From the NCBI RefSeq assembly GCF_030345695.1, contig NZ_JAUASV010000024.1, positions 1 through 49,878 on the forward strand: a stretch of 49,878 bases of DNA, read 5' to 3'. The notes under the pieces are model-generated. The model saw nothing but the letters and a program-made list of their open reading frames with translations. It was not told where the DNA came from and searched no databases. The DNA is from Galbitalea sp. SE-J8 (lineage in GTDB: Bacteria > Actinomycetota > Actinomycetes > Actinomycetales > Microbacteriaceae). Below, in pieces: positions 41,917 through 49,739 of the stretch; position 1 is the first letter of the stretch, and the number at the start of each line of letters is the position of its first letter. A program made the translations under genes and the position numbers.

Positions 41917-42563
41917 GCCTGCACCCGCCCGCGGACCCAGGCGCCGTCGCGCAGCGCGTAGTGGAGCCGCCGGTTGAGCGAGCCGGCGTGCCCCTCCCAG
42001 AACGTGACGGCATCCGGAACCAGGCGATACCAGATCCAGTAGTCCGGTCGCGGGATCGGTTCGCCGTCCTCGAGCAGCCGCTCGAATGCGCGCAGCTGCG
42101 CCGCCTCGTCGTCGAGCGGGCGACCGTGGAACGACACCGTGCGCGACGCCTGCACGGCCCGGCTGTCCGCGGCGAAGCGCGCGTCGTTCTCCGCGTCCTC
42201 CGCGATGACGACCCGCCCGGTGACGTTCACGGACTGCGCGGTCTCGCGCCAGTAGGCGGAGATCGCTGCACGCCCGGTCTCGAGCATCTCGACGCCCTTC
42301 CGGCTGCCGAGGTTCGTGGTCAGCAGCAGCGCGTCGTCCTCGACGCCGAGGAGCTGCACCGTGCGGCTCGAGGGCACGCCGTTCGCGGATGCGGTGGCGA
42401 GCGTCACGTACATCGGCTCGAGCACGTCGCGCCGCACCGCACCGTCGATCCAGTGCTCGAGCAGGCGCAGCGGATGCGCGGGCGCGGCGTCCGCCGAGAT
42501 GCTCTCCACGTCGTCGGGGAGGGTCGGGAAGGTGGTCTGACCGGCTGGTCGTCGAAGGTCCAT
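41913..42563 (-). CDS. PNPOx-fold flavoprotein with altered active-site motif
   Basis: The 216-residue protein aligns without gaps to pyridoxamine 5'-phosphate oxidase (PdxH): FMN-binding RTVQLLG and TTNLGSRKG are kept, and the C terminus has WYRLVPDAVTFWEG. Where E. coli PdxH has the substrate motif R-L-H-D after FW, this protein has S-L-N-R, so the arginine and histidine that handle the pyridoxal phosphate are replaced. It is therefore probably not a true PdxH but an FMN oxidase for another substrate, perhaps a PhzG-like one. ATG at 42563 after GGAGAG is preferred to an upstream start at 42650. Co-translated with the SDR that follows. Confidence 0.8.
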   Translation of the reverse strand: MDLRRPAGQTTFPTLPDDVESISADAAPAHPLRLLEHWIDGAVRRDVLEPMYVTLATASANGVPSSRTVQLLGVEDDALLLTTNLGSRKGVEMLETGRAAISAYWRETAQSVNVTGRVVIAEDAENDARFAADSRAVQASRTVSFHGRPLDDEAAQLRAFERLLEDGEPIPRPDYWIWYRLVPDAVTFWEGHAGSLNRRLHYALRDGAWVRGRVQA

Positions 42564-42661
42564 GGCTCTCTCTCCGAGCTCGTTCGCTGTCCGGGACACG
42601 CCCGCAGTGCGTGCCCTGCAGACAGCATCCCGGATCGCGGGCCGGGCCACGACGATTCGCC

Positions 42662-42695
42662 TAATCGTTTTACATGCTCGTAATAGAACGATTTA
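42662..42695. promoter_or_regulatory. Nested inverted repeat in the divergent promoter region
   Basis: ATCGTT (42664-42669) and AACGAT (42687-42692) enclose TTAC (42670-42673) and GTAA (42680-42683). The stretch is markedly AT-rich within a GC-rich gap between the divergent flavoprotein and ABC importer genes. TAGATT (42694-42699) and TAGCAT (42705-42710) to its right are possible -10 elements. It is the natural operator candidate for the LacI protein at 48110. The rest of the 42564-42856 gap holds no gene or riboswitch that I can recognise. Confidence 0.55.
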
Positions 42696-42856
42696 GATTT
42701 CTCGCTAGCATCGCTTCCAACTCGGCGCCGCGGTCGCCGCACCGTCGCTCCGAGCGACCAGGACGGCACGTCCCGTCCGCAGCACAGCACCGCCCGCACC
42801 ACGTAACCCGTACATCGCCGGGGCTCGCCCCGCCAACCCTCGAGGGGTATGACATC

Positions 42857-43972
42857 GTGACGAAACATCTGACCGCGACCGCGCCTTCCGCCGCCGGTAT
42901 CGCCTGCATCGCCCTGGCGGCGATCGCGCTCACCGGCTGTTCCTCCGGACCGGACAAGGACGCCAAGCCCGCCGCCGCGGACTCGAAGTACATCAGCGCC
43001 GATCGGTGCACGGCCAACCAGGACGCCGGCACGATCAACTTCCTGACCTCGTACGTGTACGCGGCATCCGTCGGCATCCTCGACGTCGTGGCGGCGGAGG
43101 AGCTCGGCTACTTCGACGACCTCTGCCTCGACGTCGCCATGCAGCCCGGCGTCGACAACAACGCCCAGCTGGTCTCCGCCGGCACCGCGCAGATCGCGGG
43201 TCTCGGCTCCGCGAGCGACACCCTCATCGCCCGCGACAAGGACGCCAAGGACATCGTCGCGGTCGCGACGTACGGCAGCCAGGGCGCGATCGAGCTGCTC
43301 ACCATGGCCGACAGCGGCATCGACACGCTGCAGGACTTCGCCGGCAAGACCGTCGGCTACAAGGGCGCGATCTCGGCGCAGTTCAGCGCCATGTTCAAGA
43401 ACAACGGGGTCGACCCGTCGTCCATCAACTGGGTCTCCGTCGGCTACGACCCGCAGATCCTGCCCGACGGGCAGGTGCAGGGCCTCGGCGCGTTCAAGTC
43501 GAACGAGCCCAAGGTGCTCGAGTCGCGCGGCTACGACATCAAGGAGTGGGCGCCCGAGGACTACGGCGTGCAGTCGACGTTCAACACGCAGATCGCGAAC
43601 AAGAAATGGGCCGAGGCGAACCCGACCGCGGTCGAGGACTTCCTCCGCGCTTCGTTCGAGGCCTACGCGTGGATCAACGAGTCCGACGCGAACCTCGACA
43701 AGGCGCTCGGCTGGGCCGCGGACCGCTCCGAGTCCGGCTACGACCTGGACGCGAGCAAGGTCCGCTGGCAGACCGAGGTCTCGATGGTCGAGTCCGCGCG
43801 CGATCAGTCGATCGGACTCGGCGTGCAGACCGAGGACCAGTGGTCGTCGGAGCTGGGGCTCGTCGTCGACTACGGCCTCGTGAGCAACCCGCCGTCGTAT
43901 GACGAGACCGTCGACGACTCGTACATCGACGCGATCTACGACGGGAACAAGCTCATCTGGCCGGCTCAGTGA
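42857..43972 (+). CDS. ABC transporter substrate-binding lipoprotein, NMT1/THI5-like
   Basis: A 371-residue lipoprotein with signal peptide and lipobox LTGC (Cys28). The mature part has the two-lobed NMT1/THI5/SsuA-type layout (INFLTSYVYAASVGILDVVAAEELGYFDD, then DLCLDVAMQPG and LVSAGTAQIAGLG), known in importers for pyrimidine precursors of thiamine, riboflavin, nitrate, taurine and similar small molecules. GTG at 42857 with GAGGGG is chosen; the frame is open upstream but that part lacks a signal. Overlaps the MDR gene by 4 bp. The ATPase and permease lie just downstream. Confidence 0.88.
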   Translation: MTKHLTATAPSAAGIACIALAAIALTGCSSGPDKDAKPAAADSKYISADRCTANQDAGTINFLTSYVYAASVGILDVVAAEELGYFDDLCLDVAMQPGVDNNAQLVSAGTAQIAGLGSASDTLIARDKDAKDIVAVATYGSQGAIELLTMADSGIDTLQDFAGKTVGYKGAISAQFSAMFKNNGVDPSSINWVSVGYDPQILPDGQVQGLGAFKSNEPKVLESRGYDIKEWAPEDYGVQSTFNTQIANKKWAEANPTAVEDFLRASFEAYAWINESDANLDKALGWAADRSESGYDLDASKVRWQTEVSMVESARDQSIGLGVQTEDQWSSELGLVVDYGLVSNPPSYDETVDDSYIDAIYDGNKLIWPAQ

Positions 43973-45009
43973 GAGCTTGGCTCCAGACGGGCTTCGGCCC
44001 TCGGGCGGTGCGGGGACTCAGCGAGGTCCCCGCACCCGTCCCGGGGGCGGACGAGGTCGTGGTCCGGGTGCGGGCCTGCGCCCTGAACCGGCTCGACGTG
44101 CTTCAGCGCCGCGCACCCGTCGTGCCGACCTTCCGCCTCCCGCACATCGCCGGGATGGACGTGGTCGGCGAGGTCGTCTCGGTCGGCGAGGAGGTGCCCG
44201 CGACGGCGCTCGGCGCCCGCGTCGTGCTGGATCCGGTCGTCGTCTGCGAGCGCTGCGACCGCTGCGTCGCCGGCCTCCCGATGTACTGCCGCGAGCTCCG
44301 CACCGTCGGGTCGAGCCGCGACGGCGGCTTCGCCGACCTCGTCGCAGCGCCCTGGCGCAACTGCATCCCCGTGCCGGAGGGCGCGCTCGACGACGCGGAG
44401 CTCGCGTCCGTGCCGGTCGCATCCGTCACCGCGTGGCACGCGATCACGGGCCCCGGGGCCGTGCGGGCCGGGGAGGTCGTCGTCGTCCCGGCGGCCGGCT
44501 CCGGCGTCGGCGCGGCCGGCATCCAGATCGCGAAGAACCTCGGCGCGACCGTGATCACGACGGTCGGGGACCCGGGCAAGATCGCCGCGGCCGAGGCGCT
44601 CGGCGCGGATGCGGTCATCGATCGCACCGCCGGACCCTGGTGGGAGCGAGCGGTCGAGCTCACCGACGGCCGCGGCGTCGACGTGGTCATCGACCACGTC
44701 GGGGGCGAGTTCGTGCAGCAGGCGATCGACGCCCTGCGCATCGAGGGCCGGATCGTGATGTCCGGGACCACCGCGGGCAGCGAGGCCGCGTTCCGGGGCA
44801 CCTCGCTCTTCCACTGGGGCAAACGCATCCTCGGGCACGGCGGGTACCGGCCCGCGGAGATGCGCGCCGTCGTCGAGGAGTACCTCGCGGGACGGCTCCG
44901 AGCGGTGGTCGACGGCGTCTGGGGCTTCGAGGCGCTGCCCGAGGCGGAGGAACGACTCGAGTCCGGCCGATTCAACGGCAAGTTGGTGCTGAGTATGGAG
45001 GCGGCATGA
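43969..45009 (+). CDS. Zinc-containing MDR-family alcohol dehydrogenase / quinone oxidoreductase
   Basis: A 346-residue medium-chain dehydrogenase. The structural zinc site is CERCDRCVAGLPMYC (Cys93, 96, 99, 107). The Rossmann loop AAGSGVGAAGIQIAK is at about residues 175-189. The catalytic-zinc cysteine and the usual GHE are not in canonical form (NRLDVLQR and HIAGMDVVG), which is more like the quinone reductase side of the family. GTG overlaps the lipoprotein stop, so enzyme and importer are made together. The substrate is unknown, presumably the imported compound. Confidence 0.83.
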   Translation: MRAWLQTGFGPRAVRGLSEVPAPVPGADEVVVRVRACALNRLDVLQRRAPVVPTFRLPHIAGMDVVGEVVSVGEEVPATALGARVVLDPVVVCERCDRCVAGLPMYCRELRTVGSSRDGGFADLVAAPWRNCIPVPEGALDDAELASVPVASVTAWHAITGPGAVRAGEVVVVPAAGSGVGAAGIQIAKNLGATVITTVGDPGKIAAAEALGADAVIDRTAGPWWERAVELTDGRGVDVVIDHVGGEFVQQAIDALRIEGRIVMSGTTAGSEAAFRGTSLFHWGKRILGHGGYRPAEMRAVVEEYLAGRLRAVVDGVWGFEALPEAEERLESGRFNGKLVLSMEAA

Positions 45010-45851
45010 GCAAGCAATCGGCGGCGGGTGCCGCCGCGATCGACCCGACGGACGCGGCACCGGCGGGCGTCGCCGTCACGGGCGTCCGCAAGACCTTCCG
45101 CACCCGGCGCGGCGAGTTCGTCGCGCTGCAGAACGTCGACCTCACGGTGCGGCCGGGGCACTTCGTCACCCTGTTCGGACCGTCCGGATGCGGCAAGTCG
45201 ACTCTGCTGCGGATCATCGCCGGTCTCGAGGTCGCGGATGCCGGGGCGGTCTCGCTGTTCGGCGACGCACCGGCCGTCGCGGCGAAGAAGAAGAACATCG
45301 GCTGGATCCCGCAGTCGTCCGCCCTGCTGCCGTGGGACTCGATCCGGTCGAACGCGACGCTCAGCGACCGCGTGAACCGCCGCGCCGATCGCAGCCGGAC
45401 GACCGCGCGCGCGCCCCTCGACGCGGACGAGGTGCTCGGCGAGCTGGGGCTCGGCGACTTCCTCGACTCCCGCCCCTCGCAGCTCTCCGGCGGCATGATG
45501 CAGCGGGCGTCGATCGCGCGCGGGTTCGTGCAGGGCGCGCCGCTGCTGCTGATGGACGAGCCGTTCTCAGCGCTCGACGAGCTGACCCGGGAGAGCGCGC
45601 GCGTGCAGCTGCTGCGGCTCTGGGAGCACTACCGCAAGACCGTGGTCTTCGTCACGCACTCGGTCGAGGAGGCGGTCGCGCTCTCCGACGAGGTCGTGGT
45701 GATGTCTCCGCGACCGGGCCTGATCGCCGGTGTCGTGCCGATCGACCTGCCCCGGCCGCGTTCGACGATCGACGAGGACACGCCCGCGTTCTGGGATGCC
45801 GTCCGCCGCGTGAAGGAGCTGCTGCGCACGGGATGGACGGGCGAGGAGTGA
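45006..45851 (+). CDS. ABC transporter ATP-binding protein (nitrate/sulfonate/THI5 type)
   Basis: The 281-residue ATPase has Walker A GPSGCGKST (58-66), Q-loop in WIPQSSALLPW, ABC signature LSGGM and Walker B LLLMDEPFSALDE, followed by the switch histidine in VTHSVEEA. ATG at 45006 overlaps the MDR stop. It powers the importer with the permease downstream. Confidence 0.93.
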   Translation: MSKQSAAGAAAIDPTDAAPAGVAVTGVRKTFRTRRGEFVALQNVDLTVRPGHFVTLFGPSGCGKSTLLRIIAGLEVADAGAVSLFGDAPAVAAKKKNIGWIPQSSALLPWDSIRSNATLSDRVNRRADRSRTTARAPLDADEVLGELGLGDFLDSRPSQLSGGMMQRASIARGFVQGAPLLLMDEPFSALDELTRESARVQLLRLWEHYRKTVVFVTHSVEEAVALSDEVVVMSPRPGLIAGVVPIDLPRPRSTIDEDTPAFWDAVRRVKELLRTGWTGEE

Positions 45852-46621
45852 GCGCGATCGCCCCGTCGCGGCGCGGGTCGCGCCGCGCGCTCGGCATGAC
45901 CGTAACGGTGCTCGCGCCGGTGCTGCTGTTCGCGGTGCTCGGCCTCGTCTGGGAGTGGGTCGCGACCCACAACCCGAGCCTCATCCCGCCGCTGGAGAAG
46001 ATCGCCAAGGAGTTCGTCTCCCGACCCGACTTCTACCTGAGCCAAGTCTGGACGACGCTCGCGTCGGCGCTCATCGGTCTCGTCATCGGCGTCCTCGTCG
46101 CGCTCGTCATCGCCGCGGCGATCGTGCACGTGCGCTTCCTCGCCGCGGCCGTGATGCCCGTCGCGCTCATCATCAACGTGACACCGATCGTGGCCATCGC
46201 GCCGGCGCTCATCGTGGCGTTCGGCTTCACCCGGCTTCCGCACATCACGGTCGCCGCCCTGAGCGTGTTCTTCCCGATGCTCATCAACGCGACCGCCGGC
46301 CTGCGCTCGATCGACTCGCAGGCGCTCGACGTGTTCCGCTCGATGTCCGCCTCGAGGTGGAACGTGTTCGTGGGACTGCGGCTGCCGACGAGTCTTCCGT
46401 TCCTGTTCGCCGGTCTCCGGCAGGCGACCTCGGCGGCGATGATCGGCGCCATCATCGCCGAGTTCACGGGCACGAACGCCGGGCTCGGAGCGACGATCAC
46501 GAACGCGACGTTCTTCCTCAACCTGGCCCAGATGTGGACCGCCATCGCGCTGTCCGCGCTCGTGTCCATCATCCTGATGGGGATCGTCGCGCTCGTCGAA
46601 CGGCTCGTGCTGCGGTGGTGA
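45848..46621 (+). CDS. ABC transporter permease (BPD_transp_1 type)
   Basis: A 257-residue protein with about six transmembrane helices. The EAA-loop, which docks to the ATPase, is present as SMSASRWNVFVGLRLPTSLPFLFAGLR-like sequence near residues 167-193. TPIVAIAPALIVAFGF is typical of SsuC/TauC/ThiX permeases. GTG overlaps the ATPase stop by 4 bp. Confidence 0.92.
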   Translation: MSAIAPSRRGSRRALGMTVTVLAPVLLFAVLGLVWEWVATHNPSLIPPLEKIAKEFVSRPDFYLSQVWTTLASALIGLVIGVLVALVIAAAIVHVRFLAAAVMPVALIINVTPIVAIAPALIVAFGFTRLPHITVAALSVFFPMLINATAGLRSIDSQALDVFRSMSASRWNVFVGLRLPTSLPFLFAGLRQATSAAMIGAIIAEFTGTNAGLGATITNATFFLNLAQMWTAIALSALVSIILMGIVALVERLVLRW

Positions 46622-46622
46622 G

Positions 46623-48113
46623 GTGACCGCGATGACCGCGGGCCGCGGCCACTGGCCGGCGGTCTGGGTGCTCAGCGTCGGCTTCTTCCTGGTGTCGATC
46701 GACGGCAGCATCGTGGTCGTCGCGACCCCGAACCTGATGACGTCGCTCGGCGCGGACACCGACCTCGCCCTCTGGGTGACGAGTGCGTACCTGCTGTGCT
46801 CGGCGGCGCCGCTGCTGCTCTTCGGGCGGCTCGGCGATCGCTTCGGACGCGGACGCGTCTACCTCGTCGGGCTCGCCGGCTTCGTCGTCGCGAGTGGGCT
46901 GTGCGCGGCCGCCCCCGGCATCGGCTGGCTCATCGCCGCGCGAGCGCTGCAGGGCGTCGCGGGGGCCGCAATGGCGCCGCAGAGTCTCGCGATCATCCGG
47001 GAGGTCACGCCACCGGCGCGCCTCGGCTCCGCCATGGGCGTCTGGGGCTCGACCGCGGGGGTCGCGAACGTGGTCGGCCCGGCGCTGGGCGGCGTGCTCG
47101 TCGACGCGGCCGGGTGGCGCTCGGTGTTCCTCGTGAACGTGCCGCTCGGCGCGATCGTGCTCGCGCTCGCCCTCGTCATCGTGCCGCGCGGATCGCCGCG
47201 ACGCATCGGGATGGATCCGGCCGGGGCCGCCCTCTCGTTCGTGGGGTTCGTGCTCATCGTGTTCGCGATCCAGCAGGGCGAGCGCTTCGGCTGGGGCGTC
47301 GTGGCCGGCCCGGTCAGCATCCCCGCCCTGCTCGTCGCCGGGAGCGTCGCGCTCCTCGCCTTCGTGCTCGTCGAACGACGGGCGGGGGAGCGCGCGCTCC
47401 TGCCGCTCGGCGTGTTCCGCCTCCCGGGGTACACCCCCGGGTTCGTCGGCGTGGCCGCGGTCGCGCTCATCGTCACCGCCGTGCCGATCCCGCTCGCGCT
47501 CGCCGCCCAGCAGGCGCTCGCGCTCGGCGCGACCGGAGCCGCGCTGCTCCAGCTGCCGATCGGCCTCGGCGCCGCGGCGCTCGCGGCGCCGGCCGGGCGG
47601 CTCGTCGACCGCTTCGGCGGCCGGCCCGTCGCTCTCGTCGGTGTCAGCGGCTACGTGATCGGGAGCTGGGGGATCGCCGGGGCGATCGGCGCCGGCTCGA
47701 TCCCGCTCGTGGTGCTCGCGACGGCCGGCTTCGGCGTCGCCAACTCGCTCGTCTGGGCGTCCCTCGCGGCGCTCGCGATGTCGGGCGTGCCGGGCCGCCT
47801 GGCCGGCGCCGCATCCGCCTCCTACAACACCGGACGCCAGCTCGGCGCCGTGCTCGGCTCGGCGGGCGTCGCGGCGATCGTCCAGGCCGGCCTCGCGCGA
47901 CAGTTCGCCGGCGATCCGACCCTGCTGGCCTCGGCGGTCGCGGGCGTCGTGCCCGGCGCCGCGGTCGGCCGATACCTCGCGGCGATGGCGGTCGCGGTGC
48001 TCGCGGCGGGCCTCGCCGGTCTCGTCGCCGTGCCGCTGCTCGCGCGGAAACCTCGAACTAGGATGGTGACGGGCGGTCGCGGGGGAGCGGCGGAGACTGG
48101 AGCGCAGCGTTGA
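46623..48113 (+). CDS. MFS transporter, DHA2 (14-helix) family
   Basis: A 496-residue protein with about 14 hydrophobic helices. The motif GRLGDRFGRGRVYLVG lies between helices 2 and 3 (about residues 60-75), and GVANVVGPALGGVLVD in helix 5 is the antiporter motif C. DHA2 proteins export drugs and metabolites using the proton gradient. GTG at 46623 follows the permease stop by one base; an ATG at 46632 is possible. The C-terminal end contains the promoter of the LacI gene. Confidence 0.88.
   Translation: MTAMTAGRGHWPAVWVLSVGFFLVSIDGSIVVVATPNLMTSLGADTDLALWVTSAYLLCSAAPLLLFGRLGDRFGRGRVYLVGLAGFVVASGLCAAAPGIGWLIAARALQGVAGAAMAPQSLAIIREVTPPARLGSAMGVWGSTAGVANVVGPALGGVLVDAAGWRSVFLVNVPLGAIVLALALVIVPRGSPRRIGMDPAGAALSFVGFVLIVFAIQQGERFGWGVVAGPVSIPALLVAGSVALLAFVLVERRAGERALLPLGVFRLPGYTPGFVGVAAVALIVTAVPIPLALAAQQALALGATGAALLQLPIGLGAAALAAPAGRLVDRFGGRPVALVGVSGYVIGSWGIAGAIGAGSIPLVVLATAGFGVANSLVWASLAALAMSGVPGRLAGAASASYNTGRQLGAVLGSAGVAAIVQAGLARQFAGDPTLLASAVAGVVPGAAVGRYLAAMAVAVLAAGLAGLVAVPLLARKPRTRMVTGGRGGAAETGAQR
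48059..48064 (+). promoter_or_regulatory. Candidate -10 for the LacI gene
   Basis: TAGGAT in the last part of the MFS gene would start a transcript near 48071, about 39 bases before the TTG start codon, allowing the repressor to be made without the rest of the operon. Confidence 0.4.
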
Positions 48114-49141
48114 GCGGGGACTCGTCGGGCGTGCCGAACCGGGCGGTCACGCTGCGCGAGGTTGCCGATCTCGCCGGGGTGAGCGTCGCGACCGCGAGCA
48201 ACGCGCTGAGCGGCACCCGCAAGGTCGGCGCGCAGACCGTGCAGCGCGTCGTCGATGCTGCCGCGCAGCTCGGCTATCGCCGCAACGAGGTCGCCCGTTC
48301 GCTGCGCACCGGTCTGCGCAACACCATCGGCGTCGTGGTGCCCGACGTCACCAACCCGTTCTTCTCCGAGATCGTCAAGGAGATCGAGGGGCGCGCCAAC
48401 GCGCTGCACTGGTCGGTCGTGCTCTGCAACACGAGCTTCGACATCGCGCGCGAGGCGAGCTACCTCGCGCGGCTCATCTCGTCGGCGGACGGCGTGCTGC
48501 TGTTCTCCACGGCGCCGGACGACGCGGCGGTCGACCCGCTCATCCGACTCGGCGTGCCCGTCGTCGCCGGGGACGAGCCGATCCTCGTGCCAGGGGTCGG
48601 CTCCGTCGTCTCCGACAACGAGGGCGGCGCCCTGCTCGCCGCCCGGCACCTGTACGAGGCCGGCGGGCGCGTGTTCGGGCTCATCGACGGGCCGCCGACG
48701 ATGGCCACCGCGCGGGCCCGCGTCGCGGGCTTCCTCCGCGGCCTCGAGTCCAGCGGTCTCACCGTGGCGCCCGAGCACCACGTCCGGGTGCCGTACTCGC
48801 TCGAGGGCGGGCGCGAGGGCATGCGCCAGCTGCTGCAGAGCACGACGCCGGTCGACGCGGTCTTCACCTGCACCGACATGCAGGCGATCGGCGCGGTCTT
48901 CGAGGCGGTGGATCGCGGCCGGCGCATCCCGGACGACCTCCTCGTCTGCGGATTCGACGACATCAGCTGGTCGTCGCGCATCCACCCGTCGCTCACCACG
49001 CTGCACCAGGATGCCGAGCGGATCGCGCGGCGCGCCTTCGACATGCTCGTGTCGATGATCCTCGAGGGCGCCGAGCCGTCGACGATCGTGCTGCCGGTCG
49101 ACCTGGTCGAACGGGAGTCGACCCGCCGCCGGCCCGGCTAG
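48110..49141 (+). CDS. LacI-family transcriptional regulator
   Basis: A 343-residue repressor. Residues 12-66 are the LacI helix-turn-helix and hinge (TLREVADLAGVSVATASNALSG, then RRNEVARSLRTG); the rest is the sugar-binding-like effector domain (IGVVVPDVTNPFFSEIV, CGFDDISWSSRIHPSLTTL). TTG at 48110 overlaps the MFS stop; a GTG at 48131 is a possible alternative. As the last gene of the importer operon it likely controls it, perhaps through the nested inverted repeat at 42662-42695. Confidence 0.9.
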   Translation: MSGDSSGVPNRAVTLREVADLAGVSVATASNALSGTRKVGAQTVQRVVDAAAQLGYRRNEVARSLRTGLRNTIGVVVPDVTNPFFSEIVKEIEGRANALHWSVVLCNTSFDIAREASYLARLISSADGVLLFSTAPDDAAVDPLIRLGVPVVAGDEPILVPGVGSVVSDNEGGALLAARHLYEAGGRVFGLIDGPPTMATARARVAGFLRGLESSGLTVAPEHHVRVPYSLEGGREGMRQLLQSTTPVDAVFTCTDMQAIGAVFEAVDRGRRIPDDLLVCGFDDISWSSRIHPSLTTLHQDAERIARRAFDMLVSMILEGAEPSTIVLPVDLVERESTRRRPG

Positions 49142-49201
49142 ACACGTGAGCCCCTTCGGGTCGGGCGGCGTGGACGCGGTGGATCGCGGGCGGAGGGTGT
49201 G

Positions 49202-49235
49202 CAGCCCAGTGTGTGAAACAGCCCAGTGTGTGAAA
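49202..49235. repeat. Tandem 17-bp duplication
   Basis: CAGCCCAGTGTGTGAAA is repeated exactly at 49202-49218 and 49219-49235. It lies in the noncoding stretch after the LacI gene, next to the IS remnant. The 49142-49201 bases before it hold nothing recognisable. Confidence 0.85.
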
Positions 49236-49260
49236 ACCGACCTCGACACCTTCGCGTGAC

Positions 49261-49320
49261 TAGCCAACGCGTGGCTGGCCAGCGCGTGATTGGCCAGCAC
49301 GTGATTGGTCAGCGCGTGAC
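49261..49320. repeat. Four 15-bp tandem repeats
   Basis: Units TGGCCAGCGCGTGAT and close variants lie at 49261, 49276, 49291 and 49306, with a weaker fifth copy before them. They are noncoding and fall within the decayed insertion sequence area. Confidence 0.85.
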
Positions 49321-49330
49321 TGCAGTGCGG

Positions 49331-49357
49331 AACTGGACAATGCGTGACCGTCCAGTT
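49331..49357. repeat. Perfect 8-bp inverted repeat near the IS remnant
   Basis: AACTGGAC (49331-49338) and GTCCAGTT (49350-49357) flank 11 bases. It may be part of an insertion-sequence end or a small hairpin. Confidence 0.5.
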
Positions 49358-49367
49358 GCGAGCGGGG

Positions 49368-49668
49368 GCGCTTGACAAGGACCTTGTGGTCCTCGACGAA
49401 CTGGAAGCGGTTCACCAGTTCGTCTCCCCGGCGAATTACTTCGCCGCCTGACGGAGGATGTCGCGCTCCTCGGCGAGCTTGCGGGCCTCGGCTTGCGAGG
49501 CGGTCAGCTCCGCCTCCAACCTCACGATCGGCGCCGCCTGCGATTCCGGACGTGCGGCCGGCGCGGACGCCGGCGCTCCCGCGGTCGTGGTCCCGGAGCC
49601 CAGCCCCACGACCCACTCCTTCAACGCGCCCGGCGACGAAACTCGTCCGTGTAGTTCTTCCTGGCCAT
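49368..49668 (-). pseudogene. Decayed IS3-family transposase (orfA and start of orfB)
   Basis: On the minus strand an ATG at 49668 begins MARKNYTDEFRRRAR then a stop. About 20 residues of the helix-turn-helix are missing, and the OrfA sequence resumes in another frame as ALKEWVVGLG, continuing to KLAEERDILRQAAK. There a TAA replaces the tyrosine codon of the usual AAKYFAGETNW. OrfB begins in a shifted frame as NRFQFVEDHKVLVKR and is then cut off. So this is an IS3 element with an internal deletion, a nonsense mutation and a lost OrfB catalytic domain. It cannot transpose. Confidence 0.85.
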
Positions 49669-49700
49669 CCTTGGATTCTCCTGGCCATCCTTGGATTCTC
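49661..49700. repeat. Exact 20-bp tandem duplication covering the transposase start
   Basis: CTGGCCATCCTTGGATTCTC is present twice in a row. On the minus strand it copies the start codon and its upstream purine-rich site, giving two possible ATGs (49668 and 49688) in different frames. Confidence 0.9.
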
Positions 49701-49739
49701 GCTTCCCCCAGCAGTGTGCTGGATTCCACGTGTCCAAGA

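Noticed and set aside
41913-42563. Straight assignment as pdxH and of the cluster as a vitamin B6 pathway
   Set aside because: The Arg and His of the RLH motif are replaced, and no other enzyme of vitamin B6 synthesis or breakdown can be identified with certainty.
42564-42856. Thiamine or FMN riboswitch before the NMT1-type lipoprotein
   Set aside because: None of the conserved TPP-box or RFN-element blocks (for example CTGAGA with the partner half) is present in this gap.
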